DNA of 64,000 nt from NCBI RefSeq assembly GCF_016658545.1, contig NZ_JACVZC010000001.1, positions 152,329 to 216,328 of the forward strand, written 5' to 3'. Shown piece by piece: positions 1-9,018 of this stretch (position 1 is its first letter; every line of letters starts with the position of its first letter). Source of the stretch: Pseudomonas sp. S37. Lineage in GTDB: Bacteria > Pseudomonadota > Gammaproteobacteria > Pseudomonadales > Pseudomonadaceae. The notes beneath the pieces were generated by a model that was not told the origin of the DNA, did no database searches, and saw nothing but the letters and a program-made list of their open reading frames with translations. Made by a program: the position numbers and the translations under genes.

Positions 1-1
1 A

Positions 2-73
2 AAGCTCCGTGAGCTTGAGGACGAGCTGGAAGCAGAGCTTGTCCATCGTCCTTTCCCAATGTCCTGCAGGTAG
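2..73 (+). CDS. 3' end of an unknown gene (partial)
   Basis: One frame is open from base 2 to a TAG at 71-73 and encodes 23 residues. The first part is charged and helix-like (KLRELEDELEAEL). The gene begins left of the window. Nothing can be said about function. The stretch is short enough to be chance. Confidence 0.35.
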   Translation, partial: KLRELEDELEAELVHRPFPMSCR

Positions 74-316
74 CCAAGATGCTTGATACTGTCTGAGTAT
101 CGATTGCTGATTGTTCGAACCAGCAACATTGTGCGGCCCTCGCGCACAAAACCTCTTCCCAGATATTGATTGCTATGCCTCCAGCTATCAGCTGGTGCGC
201 CACTATATGGCTACCACTGATTCATTAGCTGGGCTAGGATTGGCCAGTTGCAATGTCACTGAGCGTGCCGGACTGCCCGGGCCGCCGCTATTGGTAAGCC
301 AGAAAGGAATCGAGCG
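74..316. other. Intergenic region before the Gabija-like pair
   Basis: No convincing gene was seen. An open frame from 111 overlaps the ATPase gene in another frame and has no family resemblance. The promoter of the following pair probably lies here, but no clear -35/-10 pair could be chosen. Confidence 0.4.
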
Positions 317-2272
317 TTGTTACTCAAAAAAATGCGCGTCTGTGGTTTTCAGTCGTTTGGCGGCGAGCCGGTTATCATCGATTTCGAAAAGCTGACTTTT
401 TTCATCGGCCCTAATGGATCTGGCAAGACAGCGACATTGCAGGCCTTGTGCCGCCTGTTTGCGTTTGACCCCAATCAGCGTCGTCTGCGTAGATCTGACT
501 TCTTCGTTCCTCATGATGAAGAGGAGGTGCCGAAGGAGCGCAAGCTGTGGATCGAGGCTGATTTTCATTTCCCAGAGATCGCTGATCAGACCCAAGAGCA
601 TCCCACCATCCCCTGCAATTTTGGTCACATGCGCCTGGATGACATTGGTGGTGTTCCCCGTGTGCGGTATCGCCTGGACGCGACGCTTGGCCTTGATGAT
701 GAGATCGAGCAGACCCTGCGTTATGTCTCAGAAGCAGAAGAAGATGGCACTCCCATCATTACAGCCCCGGTACCACGCGACGAGCGCAACCAGATTCAAG
801 TGCATTATCTGCCGGCGCGGCGAGACCCCGCCGAACACATCACATACGGTGCGAATGCACTATTGGGACGCCTGCTGCGAGCGGTCAACTGGACGGATCA
901 ACGGGAAGAGATCAGCAAGCTTTCTGAAAATATTTCAAAAAGCCTTCGCAACAATCGGTCGGTCAGCAATCTGGGGGAGGGAATCGCTAAGGCGTGGGGA
1001 CATTTGCACAAAGGGCATTTTTTTAAAGACCCGAGTCTGACGTTCGTCGCTAGCGAAATCGAATCCCTGCTGCGGCATTTGTCGGTATCTTTTACCCCTG
1101 GCCATGGCGAGCAGCAGGTCGACTTTTCCAGGTTGAGTGACGGTCAGAAGTCGATGCTTTACCTGACGCTGGTGCTGTCTTCCCAGGCTGTCGGCAGGGC
1201 CGTGCTCAAGGGCGATGATGACTCATTCGACGTTGATAAATTAAGGCCTGCCGTATTCACCATCGTTGCGCTGGAGGAGCCAGAGAACAGCCTATCGCCT
1301 CACTACCTAGGGCGAATCGTATCGGCGCTCAAAGTATTGGTGGAGGATGAAGAGTCCCCGGACGCTCAAGCGCTGATTGCAACGCATGCACCCTCGATGC
1401 TGCGACGCGTAGAGCCCGAGAATATCCGTTACCTGAGGCTTGATGAGTCCCGTCGTACAGTGGTTACGACCATTAAGATGCCGAGAGAAAAGGACGGCGA
1501 GCAATACAAGTATGTGCGCGAAGCTGTTCAGGCATTCCCCGAGGTGTACTTTGCCAGGCTGGTTATTCTTGGCGAGGGCGACAGTGAGGAAATCGTACTG
1601 CCGAGGCTGCTTGCTGCCAAAGGTCTTCTTGTGGACGAGGCCGCCGTCTGCATCGCGCCTCTTGGCGGTCGGCACGTAAACCATTTCTGGCGCCTTTTGA
1701 GTGGTCTGGATATCCCCTATGTGACGCTCGTTGATCTCGATGTCGCACGTTTCGGAGGTGGGTGGGGGCGTATCAAATATGTGGCTAAGCAGCTTCTGGA
1801 ACACCGCCGGGATGATCAATTCCTGTCCATGGCCGAGATCAAAGGTCTGCCGAAATGGAACGATGCCACAAACAAGATTCTCAAGGTCGAGAAAGACCCC
1901 AAAAGCACGAGTTACATCGGTGTATTGGAGGATCTGGACATCTTCTTTTCTGCGCCGATGGACTTGGATTTCGCCATGTTGTGCGCATTTCCCAAAGCCT
2001 TTGGCGTTGAGACTGCTGACCTGACTGCACCCAACGTAGGTACGGTCAAATCAGTGCTGGGCGACAGCTTTTTCGATAAGACCCAGTACAGCGTGCTTCA
2101 ACGCAGTTATTTCGGCGCCTATCACAAGCTGTTCAAACTCGACAGCAAGCCGAAGTCGCACATCCAGGCCCTAGCGAGCCTCGACAACGAAGAGCTCATC
2201 AAGAAAATGCCGGCATCGCTTGGACGGCTGGCTGACCGGGTGATTGAGCGAGTGAAGGAACTTCACGAATGA
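317..2272 (+). CDS. GajA-like OLD-family ATPase/TOPRIM nuclease
   Basis: 651 aa. An N-terminal ABC-type ATPase has Walker A GPNGSGKT (residues 31-38), a signature-like LSDGQKS (about 273) and an acidic Walker B region ALEEPENSLSP (about 317-326). A C-terminal TOPRIM domain shows LGEGDSEE (about 417) and the DxD pair in LVDLDV (about 472-474). This is the OLD/GajA architecture; in Gabija, GajA cuts DNA and is controlled by nucleotides. The TTG at 317 is chosen because AGAAAGGA lies 8 bases upstream; the ATG at 332 is too far from it. The next gene overlaps by 4 bases and encodes a UvrD-type helicase, the Gabija pairing. It is somewhat longer than the best-known GajA. Another class 2 OLD nuclease role is possible. 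Confidence 0.82.
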   Translation: MLLKKMRVCGFQSFGGEPVIIDFEKLTFFIGPNGSGKTATLQALCRLFAFDPNQRRLRRSDFFVPHDEEEVPKERKLWIEADFHFPEIADQTQEHPTIPCNFGHMRLDDIGGVPRVRYRLDATLGLDDEIEQTLRYVSEAEEDGTPIITAPVPRDERNQIQVHYLPARRDPAEHITYGANALLGRLLRAVNWTDQREEISKLSENISKSLRNNRSVSNLGEGIAKAWGHLHKGHFFKDPSLTFVASEIESLLRHLSVSFTPGHGEQQVDFSRLSDGQKSMLYLTLVLSSQAVGRAVLKGDDDSFDVDKLRPAVFTIVALEEPENSLSPHYLGRIVSALKVLVEDEESPDAQALIATHAPSMLRRVEPENIRYLRLDESRRTVVTTIKMPREKDGEQYKYVREAVQAFPEVYFARLVILGEGDSEEIVLPRLLAAKGLLVDEAAVCIAPLGGRHVNHFWRLLSGLDIPYVTLVDLDVARFGGGWGRIKYVAKQLLEHRRDDQFLSMAEIKGLPKWNDATNKILKVEKDPKSTSYIGVLEDLDIFFSAPMDLDFAMLCAFPKAFGVETADLTAPNVGTVKSVLGDSFFDKTQYSVLQRSYFGAYHKLFKLDSKPKSHIQALASLDNEELIKKMPASLGRLADRVIERVKELHE

Positions 2273-3933
2273 TCAAGCCCGAGGATTGGAGTCCATCAGA
2301 AGGCATCGTGCTTGAGCCTAATGCTGAAATTGCTGTGCGCGAGCAGCAGCGTTGCGTGGCATTGACGGCGGGGCCTGGGGCAGGAAAGTCGGAGCTGCTG
2401 GCTCAGCGAGCTGATTACCTCCTTACAACAGGCGCCTGTCGTTACCCCAAACGGATTTTGGCCATTGCATTCAAGATCGACGCCAGTAACAACCTGAAGG
2501 AGCGCGTATGGCGTCGGTGCGGCTCAGCGTATGCAGGGCGTTTCGATAGCTACACGTTCCATGGTTTTGCGAAGAAAATTATTGATCGATTCCGACCGGT
2601 ACTCACTGGCGCCAATGCTCTGGATTCTGGTTTCAAGGTCGTTGGGAGCGGTAAGGCGCACCCGGAGCAAACCGAGTTTAAGCTGCTCATCCCGCTCGCC
2701 ATCAAAATTCTGGAGGCCTATCCTCAAGCTGCCAATGCAATCCGACAGACTTACAGCGACGTGTTCCTCGACGAGTTTCAGGATTGCACCGAAGAGCAGT
2801 ACGCGTTGGTCAGCAAGATTTTCTTGGGATCCGGGCGGCGTGTGACTGCGGTCGGTGATGCGAAGCAGAAGATCATGGGATGGGCAGGTGCTCTGGAGGG
2901 AATCTTTGGCACGTTCGCGGGTGATTTCGACGCGTTGCGCCTCAACATCTACCGGAATTTTCGTTCACAGCCGCAGTTGCTGCGGTTGCAAAACGAGATC
3001 GTGAAAGTACTCGACCCCGTTTCTGAGATGCCTGCTGAACTCCTGGAAGGGGACGGGGGAGAGGTGCATCTTCTGCATTACGCAGACTGCGAAGATGAAG
3101 CTGAGGATTTGGCCGCGAAGATCAGCGAGTGGATCAACGTTGAAGGTATTGCTCCGGCCAGAATCGCAGTTCTGGTGCGTATCCAGCCCGAAGCTTACAC
3201 CGTGAGGTTGGCCGCGGCACTCGAGAAGTGGGGCATCAGCTATCGAAATGAAAGCCGCATGCAAGACCTGTCAACCGAGCCTATCGCATTAGTCGTGGTC
3301 GACTACCTGCTGTGCATTTATGGTTCACGAGAGCCTCAGGCGTGGACGCGCCTCATGCGCCGCATTGTCCCACCCGAGGATGATGTCGCGGGGAGCTTCA
3401 AAACCAATTGGGGCAGGTTCATCAAGGAGGCACGAAAATCCGCCTCAGAAGATTTGGTCGGCAACACGTACGACCAGCGATGGACGCTTCTGAAAGAGTT
3501 CTTCCTGATGGTAGGCACGCCCTTGCTCGTGGGGCTCTCGCACGATTATGAAACGCCAGGGCGCCTCAGAGAGCTCGTCTTGGAGGTGAAGGAGTACATC
3601 GACGAAGCCTTGAAGAAAGAGCCTGACCTTTTGAAGGCCTTGGCACAGCTCTCTGATGATCAATCGATTCGGATATTGACAGTGCACAAGAGCAAAGGCC
3701 TGGAGTTTGATACAGTGGTGTTGCTTGGGGTCGAAAATCAAGCCTACTTTGGCAACGATCCGCAAGAGGTGCGATGCACGTTCTTCGTTGGGGTATCGCG
3801 CGCCGAGAGGCGGCTGGTGGTGACGACAGCGAGCCATCGAGAGAACCTTGCTGGTCTCGGGTACTGGAAATCAAGTCGTACGGCACACGCTGAGTTTCTG
3901 GGATATACGGGGCTTTGGAAAACGCATCCCTGA
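2269..3933 (+). CDS. GajB-like UvrD/Rep-family helicase
   Basis: 554 aa, SF1A helicase. Motif I is TAGPGAGKS (residues 33-41). Motif II is FLDEFQD (about 166-172), followed by a GDAKQKIMGWAGA motif III region. Near the C-terminus are HKSKGLEFD (about 472) and GVSRAERRLVV (about 507), the motif V/VI region that binds ATP and DNA. The start codon overlaps the stop of the upstream nuclease gene (ATGA), so the two are translationally coupled. In Gabija, GajB associates with GajA and is thought to sense DNA ends. It is shorter than housekeeping UvrD/PcrA (about 700 aa), which favours a dedicated GajB-type partner over a repair helicase. Confidence 0.82.
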   Translation: MIKPEDWSPSEGIVLEPNAEIAVREQQRCVALTAGPGAGKSELLAQRADYLLTTGACRYPKRILAIAFKIDASNNLKERVWRRCGSAYAGRFDSYTFHGFAKKIIDRFRPVLTGANALDSGFKVVGSGKAHPEQTEFKLLIPLAIKILEAYPQAANAIRQTYSDVFLDEFQDCTEEQYALVSKIFLGSGRRVTAVGDAKQKIMGWAGALEGIFGTFAGDFDALRLNIYRNFRSQPQLLRLQNEIVKVLDPVSEMPAELLEGDGGEVHLLHYADCEDEAEDLAAKISEWINVEGIAPARIAVLVRIQPEAYTVRLAAALEKWGISYRNESRMQDLSTEPIALVVVDYLLCIYGSREPQAWTRLMRRIVPPEDDVAGSFKTNWGRFIKEARKSASEDLVGNTYDQRWTLLKEFFLMVGTPLLVGLSHDYETPGRLRELVLEVKEYIDEALKKEPDLLKALAQLSDDQSIRILTVHKSKGLEFDTVVLLGVENQAYFGNDPQEVRCTFFVGVSRAERRLVVTTASHRENLAGLGYWKSSRTAHAEFLGYTGLWKTHP

Positions 3934-4020
3934 GCTGGAGATCTCGCTTGATTGGCTACTGCGCAGCCTTCATTTCGTCATGCGTAAGGGCCACCTGAAG
4001 GTCGTCTCTAGATGCGGCCT

Positions 4021-4191
4021 TTAGCTGTGGCCGGGGGAATCCAAATACTGCTGAACCTGCTCTGCCAACTCCTCCAGCGCATCAGCCAAGCGACGGTCTT
4101 CTCTGGCATCTCCAGACTCTGGGCGAAAGCTTTGGCAATGCCTGAGCAAGGCTTCACAATCGTTGGTATTCAGATCTAGTTGGATGAGCAT
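4021..4191 (-). CDS. Small acidic protein, 56 aa, unknown
   Basis: An ATG at 4191-4189 opens a 56-aa frame ending with TAA at 4023-4021. The product is acidic and mostly helical by eye (LADALEELAEQVQQYL near the end). No clear ribosome binding site precedes it, although a purine-poor GGGCTC lies about 5 bases upstream. It sits downstream of the XRE/ImmA gene on the same strand, in an otherwise empty gap. No function is proposed; a real gene is somewhat more likely than not. Confidence 0.5.
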   Translation of the reverse strand: MLIQLDLNTNDCEALLRHCQSFRPESGDAREDRRLADALEELAEQVQQYLDSPGHS

Positions 4192-4248
4192 GCAAGAGCC
4201 CTGGGAGAAAGAGTGGCGCGACGGTAGTGCTCCGTCGCGCAGTTATGT

Positions 4249-5448
4249 TTAACGGTCTCTGTTGAAGGGCAGCACCACGCCGCCTTCCTGTGCCTGAGTG
4301 GCGGGTCGATTGACGGAACTCTTTAGCTTGGCAAGATGTATCACTGGTGCCTTGTTGGTGAGGTAGTTCTGAGGCAGCCCAGTCAGTTTTTCGATGTCTC
4401 CGGCTGCCAAACCTACGTACCCCGAAACGGACTCCAGGGGGAGAACGCCAGACGACGCCAGCAGCTCGATGGTACGTTTAAGTAGACGAACCTGCTCAGG
4501 TGCTCGGCCATCGTCTCCCGGCTCTGCCTTGACACCCCAACGTGCAGAGCGACGCTTGAACAAAAGGGACTTGGCATCATCATCAATGACCTTGAGTGCC
4601 CACAACCTCATCACCATGGCTGCAACCGACACTCCCCAGCGCTGTTTCAACAGCAGAAGGCTGTCGAGCGTCACAGGAGTTTTCACATCCGAAGCGAACG
4701 TCTCTGCGGGGAGCAAAAATGCTCCGGCGAACCGGTGAGCTTGATCCTCCATCAGCTTGTAGCGATCAGGATCTGTTGAGCGCGCAATCCCCTTGTGCAG
4801 AATCAAATGGCCAAGTTCATGCGCCAAGTCGAAGCGACTGCGGAATCCATTCCCTTTGTCAGAGGAGAGCAGCACAAATGGGCGGCCCAGTGCATGGCTC
4901 CAAGCGGAGAGGCCTTCAATGGTCGCCACTCCCGTCTCTTCGCGCACGACAATCACGCCGGCACCTTCGACTGCAAGTGCCAGGTCAGGAATTGCACGGC
5001 GGCCAAGGCTCCAGAGGTCACGGCATTCGGAGGCCGCGTCTTCGATATCCGAGCTGGTAATTTGCTCGGGATCGGTGAAGGAGCGGGTAGGCAGATTTAC
5101 CTCAGGGAAGTCGACGAACTCACCCAGGGACAGAACAACGTCTTGGGCCCATTCCAGCCGAGCTTCCAGCATTGATCGCGCAGCAGCGTGAGCTGATGCG
5201 TTGCTGCGAAACAGGGGCAGTGAGCATTTTTCTGGCAGCGGTCGAGTGAACCACTCGGGGCTCACCCCGACGGCTTGAGACAGGTTTGTGAGTGCCTCTA
5301 CTTCTGGCGCCTGCAGGCCATTCTTCCATTTGCTGATCGTAGCGGTGGAGACACCGACCTCAGCAGCCAGTTGGACTTGAGTTAATGCTCGAGCCGCGAG
5401 CGCCTGTATCAGGCGCCCGGGCTGAAAGTCGATAATTCCGCGGCTCAT
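4249..5448 (-). CDS. XRE-family HTH / ImmA-IrrE-type metallopeptidase regulator
   Basis: 399 aa. Residues about 12-60 form a Cro/CI-type helix-turn-helix (LTQVQLAAEVGVSTATISK). The middle holds an ImmA/IrrE-type zinc peptidase motif, HELGH at residues 210-214, within FDLAHELGHLILHKG. Proteins with this fusion usually repress nearby promoters and may cleave a partner on induction, as in ICEBs1 ImmA or phage regulators. The gene overlaps the upstream 213-aa gene by 4 bases. It may control that gene, itself or neighbouring defence genes; no target site was identified. Confidence 0.8.
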   Translation of the reverse strand: MSRGIIDFQPGRLIQALAARALTQVQLAAEVGVSTATISKWKNGLQAPEVEALTNLSQAVGVSPEWFTRPLPEKCSLPLFRSNASAHAAARSMLEARLEWAQDVVLSLGEFVDFPEVNLPTRSFTDPEQITSSDIEDAASECRDLWSLGRRAIPDLALAVEGAGVIVVREETGVATIEGLSAWSHALGRPFVLLSSDKGNGFRSRFDLAHELGHLILHKGIARSTDPDRYKLMEDQAHRFAGAFLLPAETFASDVKTPVTLDSLLLLKQRWGVSVAAMVMRLWALKVIDDDAKSLLFKRRSARWGVKAEPGDDGRAPEQVRLLKRTIELLASSGVLPLESVSGYVGLAAGDIEKLTGLPQNYLTNKAPVIHLAKLKSSVNRPATQAQEGGVVLPFNRDR

Positions 5449-6086
5449 GATGCAGTTTGCCGCCCCGTGTCGAGCACCTTCGTCTTGAGCTTGGGCTGGG
5501 CACGGTCTACTTGCTTCGGCGCTTGTTCGTACCGAGAGAGGAACGTTTCGAGCGGCTCGCGGAAGAGCCAGTCCTCCAGGGTGTCGTCAGGTACGGCGAT
5601 ATAGATTTTCAACGGTTTCTCGGGGTGGTGGCTCAGCGAGCCACTGAAACAAGCAACGATGAACAGGGTACCGCTTTCGATCTCGACTGGGCCGAACAAC
5701 GAGGGCTGCAGCAGGTGAGCAATCGCCTGGTTGTCTTCAGCGAGACGGCGACGGGTGACGCTGCGGCTGCTGTTATTCCAGGCGGTTTCCGAGATGTTCA
5801 GGCGGCACAGTTTGAAGATGCCAGATTGGCCCACCACAACACCATTCCCCTTCAGCGGAACCATTTCCGCACCCGCAGCCAACAGCGCCTCATTGAACAC
5901 TTCGTTCATGTGGAAATGACGCATCTGGCCCAAAGCATTTTTGCGATGCCCTGTGACCAGGTCTTTCGTTGCTGTGAAAGCGCGCATGGCGCCGGCATCC
6001 AGTGCGTCCTCGATACCCATCAGCAGGTCGCGCGGAACGTTGGCCATGATCAGTTCGGGAATGGAGAGAGCAGGTTTTGGGGTCAT
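5445..6086 (-). CDS. Unknown 213-aa partner of the XRE/ImmA gene
   Basis: The family is not recognised. The product is a soluble-looking protein of mixed charge with no signal peptide, membrane segment or obvious catalytic motif. It contains the phrase GHRKNALGQMRHFHMNEVFN (about residues 47-66). Its TGA overlaps the ATG of the XRE/ImmA gene, so the two are co-transcribed and probably coupled. AGAGGT about 9 bases upstream fits the ATG at 6086. By position it could be a substrate or partner of the peptidase, in the manner of toxin-antitoxin-protease pairs. That is inference only. Confidence 0.65.
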   Translation of the reverse strand: MTPKPALSIPELIMANVPRDLLMGIEDALDAGAMRAFTATKDLVTGHRKNALGQMRHFHMNEVFNEALLAAGAEMVPLKGNGVVVGQSGIFKLCRLNISETAWNNSSRSVTRRRLAEDNQAIAHLLQPSLFGPVEIESGTLFIVACFSGSLSHHPEKPLKIYIAVPDDTLEDWLFREPLETFLSRYEQAPKQVDRAQPKLKTKVLDTGRQTAS

Positions 6087-6265
6087 CGGTTGAGACCTCT
6101 GGTTTCGATGAGCGCGATTTTACACCAAAAATATTTCGTGTGGATAGGCTTCGCTTGCTCAGCGTTTCTGGTTACGCTTGCTCTGGTCACTTCGCTTAGC
6201 CTCCGTTCCAGACCGAGAGGTGTTGCGCCATGCCATATGCCCTTTGAGAAGCCAGGAAAGCCGAT
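6087..6265. promoter_or_regulatory. Divergent promoter region
   Basis: This 179-base gap separates the minus-strand 213-aa/XRE operon from the plus-strand 510-aa gene, so promoters for both must lie here. It contains an AT-rich stretch with a partial dyad, CACCAAAAATATTTCGTG, at about 6124-6141, close to the start of the XRE operon. That is a plausible but unproven operator for the HTH protein. Confidence 0.35.
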
Positions 6266-7798
6266 ATGCCGGGGAAAACACCGTGGGAAGCTGCGATTGA
6301 GGTTGAGCCCAAGACCGCCTCTGAACGTTACTTGAGCCAGCTTGCGCACCGTGCGTTCTTGAGCTTGTGGTGCTATGGCAATGTTCACACCGACGAAGGC
6401 AAAACCTCGGAATCAGGGGATGGCAAAGAGCTCTGCGACCTGCTCGTGGTGTTTGGAAGCCACATATTGATTTTCTCGGACAAGGAGTGTGCGTACACCG
6501 CTCACGCTGATCCTTTGGTGGCTTGGGGGCGCTGGTACAAACGCGCTGTTGATAAATCGGTAAGCCAATTGTTGGGTGCTGAAAAATTCATCCGCGAACA
6601 TCCCGATCGGCTCTACCTGGACAAGCAGTGCAGCGTGCCGTTTCCTTTCCGTTTGCCGGACATGAAAGAGGCGGTCATTCATCGCATAGCCGTCACCCGA
6701 GGCTCGTATGACGCTGCCGTTGCGCGTTGGAAGGGCGAAAGCAGCACCAGCTTGATGATCAACACAGAGCTTGAAGGAAAAGCAGGACATCTGAAGACGC
6801 CCTTCGCCATTGGCTGGCCCGCCGGAAGAGATCGTTTCGTTCACGTGCTCGATGAGTTGACCTTGGATGTGTTGTTGGGCGAACTCGACACTGTCGCTGA
6901 CTTGGTCGAGTACTTTTCGGAAAAGGAGCGTTTCTTCAACAGCGCTAAATACATCATCGTGCCGGGCGAGGAAGAGCTGATTGCGCTCTACCAGACGACC
7001 GTCGTCGATGGCCGGCATATTCTGCCGCACATCGCTGCCGGCTCCAGCATGATCACCGTGCCGGAGGGTGGATGGAAGACCTTCAATGTGAGCTCGAAGC
7101 GCGCCGCGCGTGACGCTGCTAATAGACGGAGCTATCAGTGGGATCACATCATCGAGCATCAGTCGAAGTTCATCAGGTCTGCCCAGTCCGTTTCTGTGTT
7201 GGGGGGTGAGAACAGCGTGGATCAGCAAGAAGAGCTTGTCAGGGCAATGGCGAGTGAAACCCGCTTCGGTCGGCGCATGTTGGTAGATGCATTTGACGGC
7301 GTCGTGCGTCGCCCAGTCGTTCCTGGTGAGCAGTTTACCCGCCGAGCCCAAAGTCTCTCGGTACCGAATCGGTATTACGCCTTCACAGTGATGGGGCGTA
7401 GACCGTCGGTGGACTATCAGGTTTATAGAGAGAACCGGGCGCAGGTGCTTACCGCCTACTGCCGCGGTGTAAGGCTGAAGCATCCTGATGCGAGGGAAGT
7501 GATTGGAATTGCGATCGACCCTGTGACAACAGATGTCACTTCACAGGATGTTGTCTACCTGGATTTCCTGGGCCCACCGACAACTGAAGAGCTGGCCGCT
7601 GCCCGCAAGGATTGCGATGAACTTGGCATCATGAAAGATTCCGCCATGACGGAAACTGAGTATCTGGCCCAGGAGTTTCCTGAGCCCAAGTCGATCATGG
7701 GGTTTGGCCAGGTGAAGGTGGGGCCTGGCAATCGGGCTGAGCGGCGAGCACAGGCGAGCGCGCAGCGTCGAAAAGGTGGTGGCAAGCGAGGTCGCTAA
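6266..7798 (+). CDS. Unknown 510-aa protein with a nuclease-like N-terminus
   Basis: The family is not recognised with certainty. Residues 51-76 (GDGKELCDLLVVFGSHILIF then SDKECA) resemble the core of a PD-(D/E)XK-type nuclease: E55, D58, a hydrophobic strand, then D72-K73-E74. The lysine motif is not canonical. The rest has no visible motif; the tail (about 485-510) is very basic and could bind nucleic acid. AGGA 8 bases upstream supports the ATG at 6266. It diverges from the XRE/ImmA operon in a defence-type cargo region, so a role in anti-phage defence is plausible but unproved. Confidence 0.6.
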   Translation: MPGKTPWEAAIEVEPKTASERYLSQLAHRAFLSLWCYGNVHTDEGKTSESGDGKELCDLLVVFGSHILIFSDKECAYTAHADPLVAWGRWYKRAVDKSVSQLLGAEKFIREHPDRLYLDKQCSVPFPFRLPDMKEAVIHRIAVTRGSYDAAVARWKGESSTSLMINTELEGKAGHLKTPFAIGWPAGRDRFVHVLDELTLDVLLGELDTVADLVEYFSEKERFFNSAKYIIVPGEEELIALYQTTVVDGRHILPHIAAGSSMITVPEGGWKTFNVSSKRAARDAANRRSYQWDHIIEHQSKFIRSAQSVSVLGGENSVDQQEELVRAMASETRFGRRMLVDAFDGVVRRPVVPGEQFTRRAQSLSVPNRYYAFTVMGRRPSVDYQVYRENRAQVLTAYCRGVRLKHPDAREVIGIAIDPVTTDVTSQDVVYLDFLGPPTTEELAAARKDCDELGIMKDSAMTETEYLAQEFPEPKSIMGFGQVKVGPGNRAERRAQASAQRRKGGGKRGR

Positions 7799-7971
7799 AT
7801 CGGGTGTGCGATGTCGAGCTTTGAGCGTTGACTGCAGTGCTTGATAACAGAAGCTGCTAAGGCAGAGGATTCTTTGCAGCAGGGGCGCCGCTCCTGCCGT
7901 CCGAGGTTAAGCAGTGCGGCTGTGACTGAGCGCTGGAGTTAAGGAATTGATTGGCGTCTCTGGAGATTGCG

Positions 7972-9018
7972 ATGAAGATATTTGTTAGCTCCGTTGTCAG
8001 TGGATTTGAGCCTTATCGTGCCGCGGCCAGGAAGGCAGTTATGCTCCTGGGCCACACACCTATGATGTGCGAGGACTTTGGTGCGCGGCCACACTCCTCA
8101 CAGCATGCGTGCATGACCGAGGTCGACCAAGCAGATGTCGTGGTTCTTATCCTGGGTGCCAACTTCGGCTATGAGACCGAGACTGGGGAGTCGGTCACGC
8201 AGCAGGAATTCCGGCGAGCAAAGGCTTCCGGCAAAAAAATCCTGGCCTTCCTTGAGAACGTGGCAATGGACGAGCGCCAGAAGGCATTTTCTTGGGAGGT
8301 ATCGGACTACGTTGATGGCCTGTTCCGAGTGACTTTCACCGATCAGTCTGCACTGTACGACGGCATCATCCAAGGCCTTAACCAGCTTTCCGTAACCCGT
8401 CAGGCCATCTCTGAGCAGGAGTTCATGCAACGTCTTCAGCAGCGCAACGGCAATGGGCGCTGGGGCGGTTATGACCAGGAAGCTCGGATAGAGGTGGCCT
8501 TCTTTCCGCAACCAGAGACAGCGGGCACACTGCGCACCGCACATACTCAACATGAGGCGTTTTTCCTCAAGCTTTGTCAGGCCGTGCTGGGTTCTATCAA
8601 GGGCGGATACAAGGATTTTGACTCTGCTGACCAGACTGGGATCGATACCGCAGAAGCGAAGTGGCGGCACCATGAGAGTGGGCTCAGCTGGTTAAGTCTA
8701 TCCCTCGCCAACACCACGAGCTCGCGGAACATCATGGACTCCTACTACCTCTCACCTTCGAGGGTCAGGCAAGGCGCAGAGGCTGCGTTCAGCTTGTTGA
8801 GTGAAGGGAAAGGAGGGTGGTTCCAGATTGGCCTTTATGGCGTCGGCTACAAGCTATTTGCGGAGCCGCCAGCAGTCCCGGCCAACAGCATTTCGACACC
8901 GTTCCGTTCAACCGTAAATCTGGAAGAGCGGAGTCTGCTGATCCCCGCCACACCAGCGGCTTACCGGCAATGGTTGGATGAGGTGATGTTCCGTTTTGAG
9001 CGCAAAATGTCCATGTGA
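7972..9018 (+). CDS. DUF4062-domain protein
   Basis: 348 aa from the chosen ATG. The N-terminus (MKIFVSSVVSGFEPYRAAAR, then QADVVVLILGANFG and VTQQEFRRA) has the pattern of DUF4062, a TIR/SLOG-like alpha-beta domain common at the front of defence-associated and STAND-type proteins. The rest (about residue 150 on) is unknown, with no transmembrane segment. A TTG at 7951 with AAGGA upstream is an alternative start adding 7 residues; the ATG at 7972 is preferred because family members begin at MKIF or similar. It lies upstream of the helicase-nuclease gene with a gap of about 390 bases, so membership in the same operon is not certain. Confidence 0.7.
   Translation: MKIFVSSVVSGFEPYRAAARKAVMLLGHTPMMCEDFGARPHSSQHACMTEVDQADVVVLILGANFGYETETGESVTQQEFRRAKASGKKILAFLENVAMDERQKAFSWEVSDYVDGLFRVTFTDQSALYDGIIQGLNQLSVTRQAISEQEFMQRLQQRNGNGRWGGYDQEARIEVAFFPQPETAGTLRTAHTQHEAFFLKLCQAVLGSIKGGYKDFDSADQTGIDTAEAKWRHHESGLSWLSLSLANTTSSRNIMDSYYLSPSRVRQGAEAAFSLLSEGKGGWFQIGLYGVGYKLFAEPPAVPANSISTPFRSTVNLEERSLLIPATPAAYRQWLDEVMFRFERKMSM

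Noticed and set aside
111..395. 94-aa open frame at the left edge
   Set aside because: Overlaps the ATPase gene in another frame; no family resemblance.
2269..3933. Housekeeping UvrD/PcrA helicase
   Set aside because: Too short and coupled to an OLD-type nuclease, as in Gabija.
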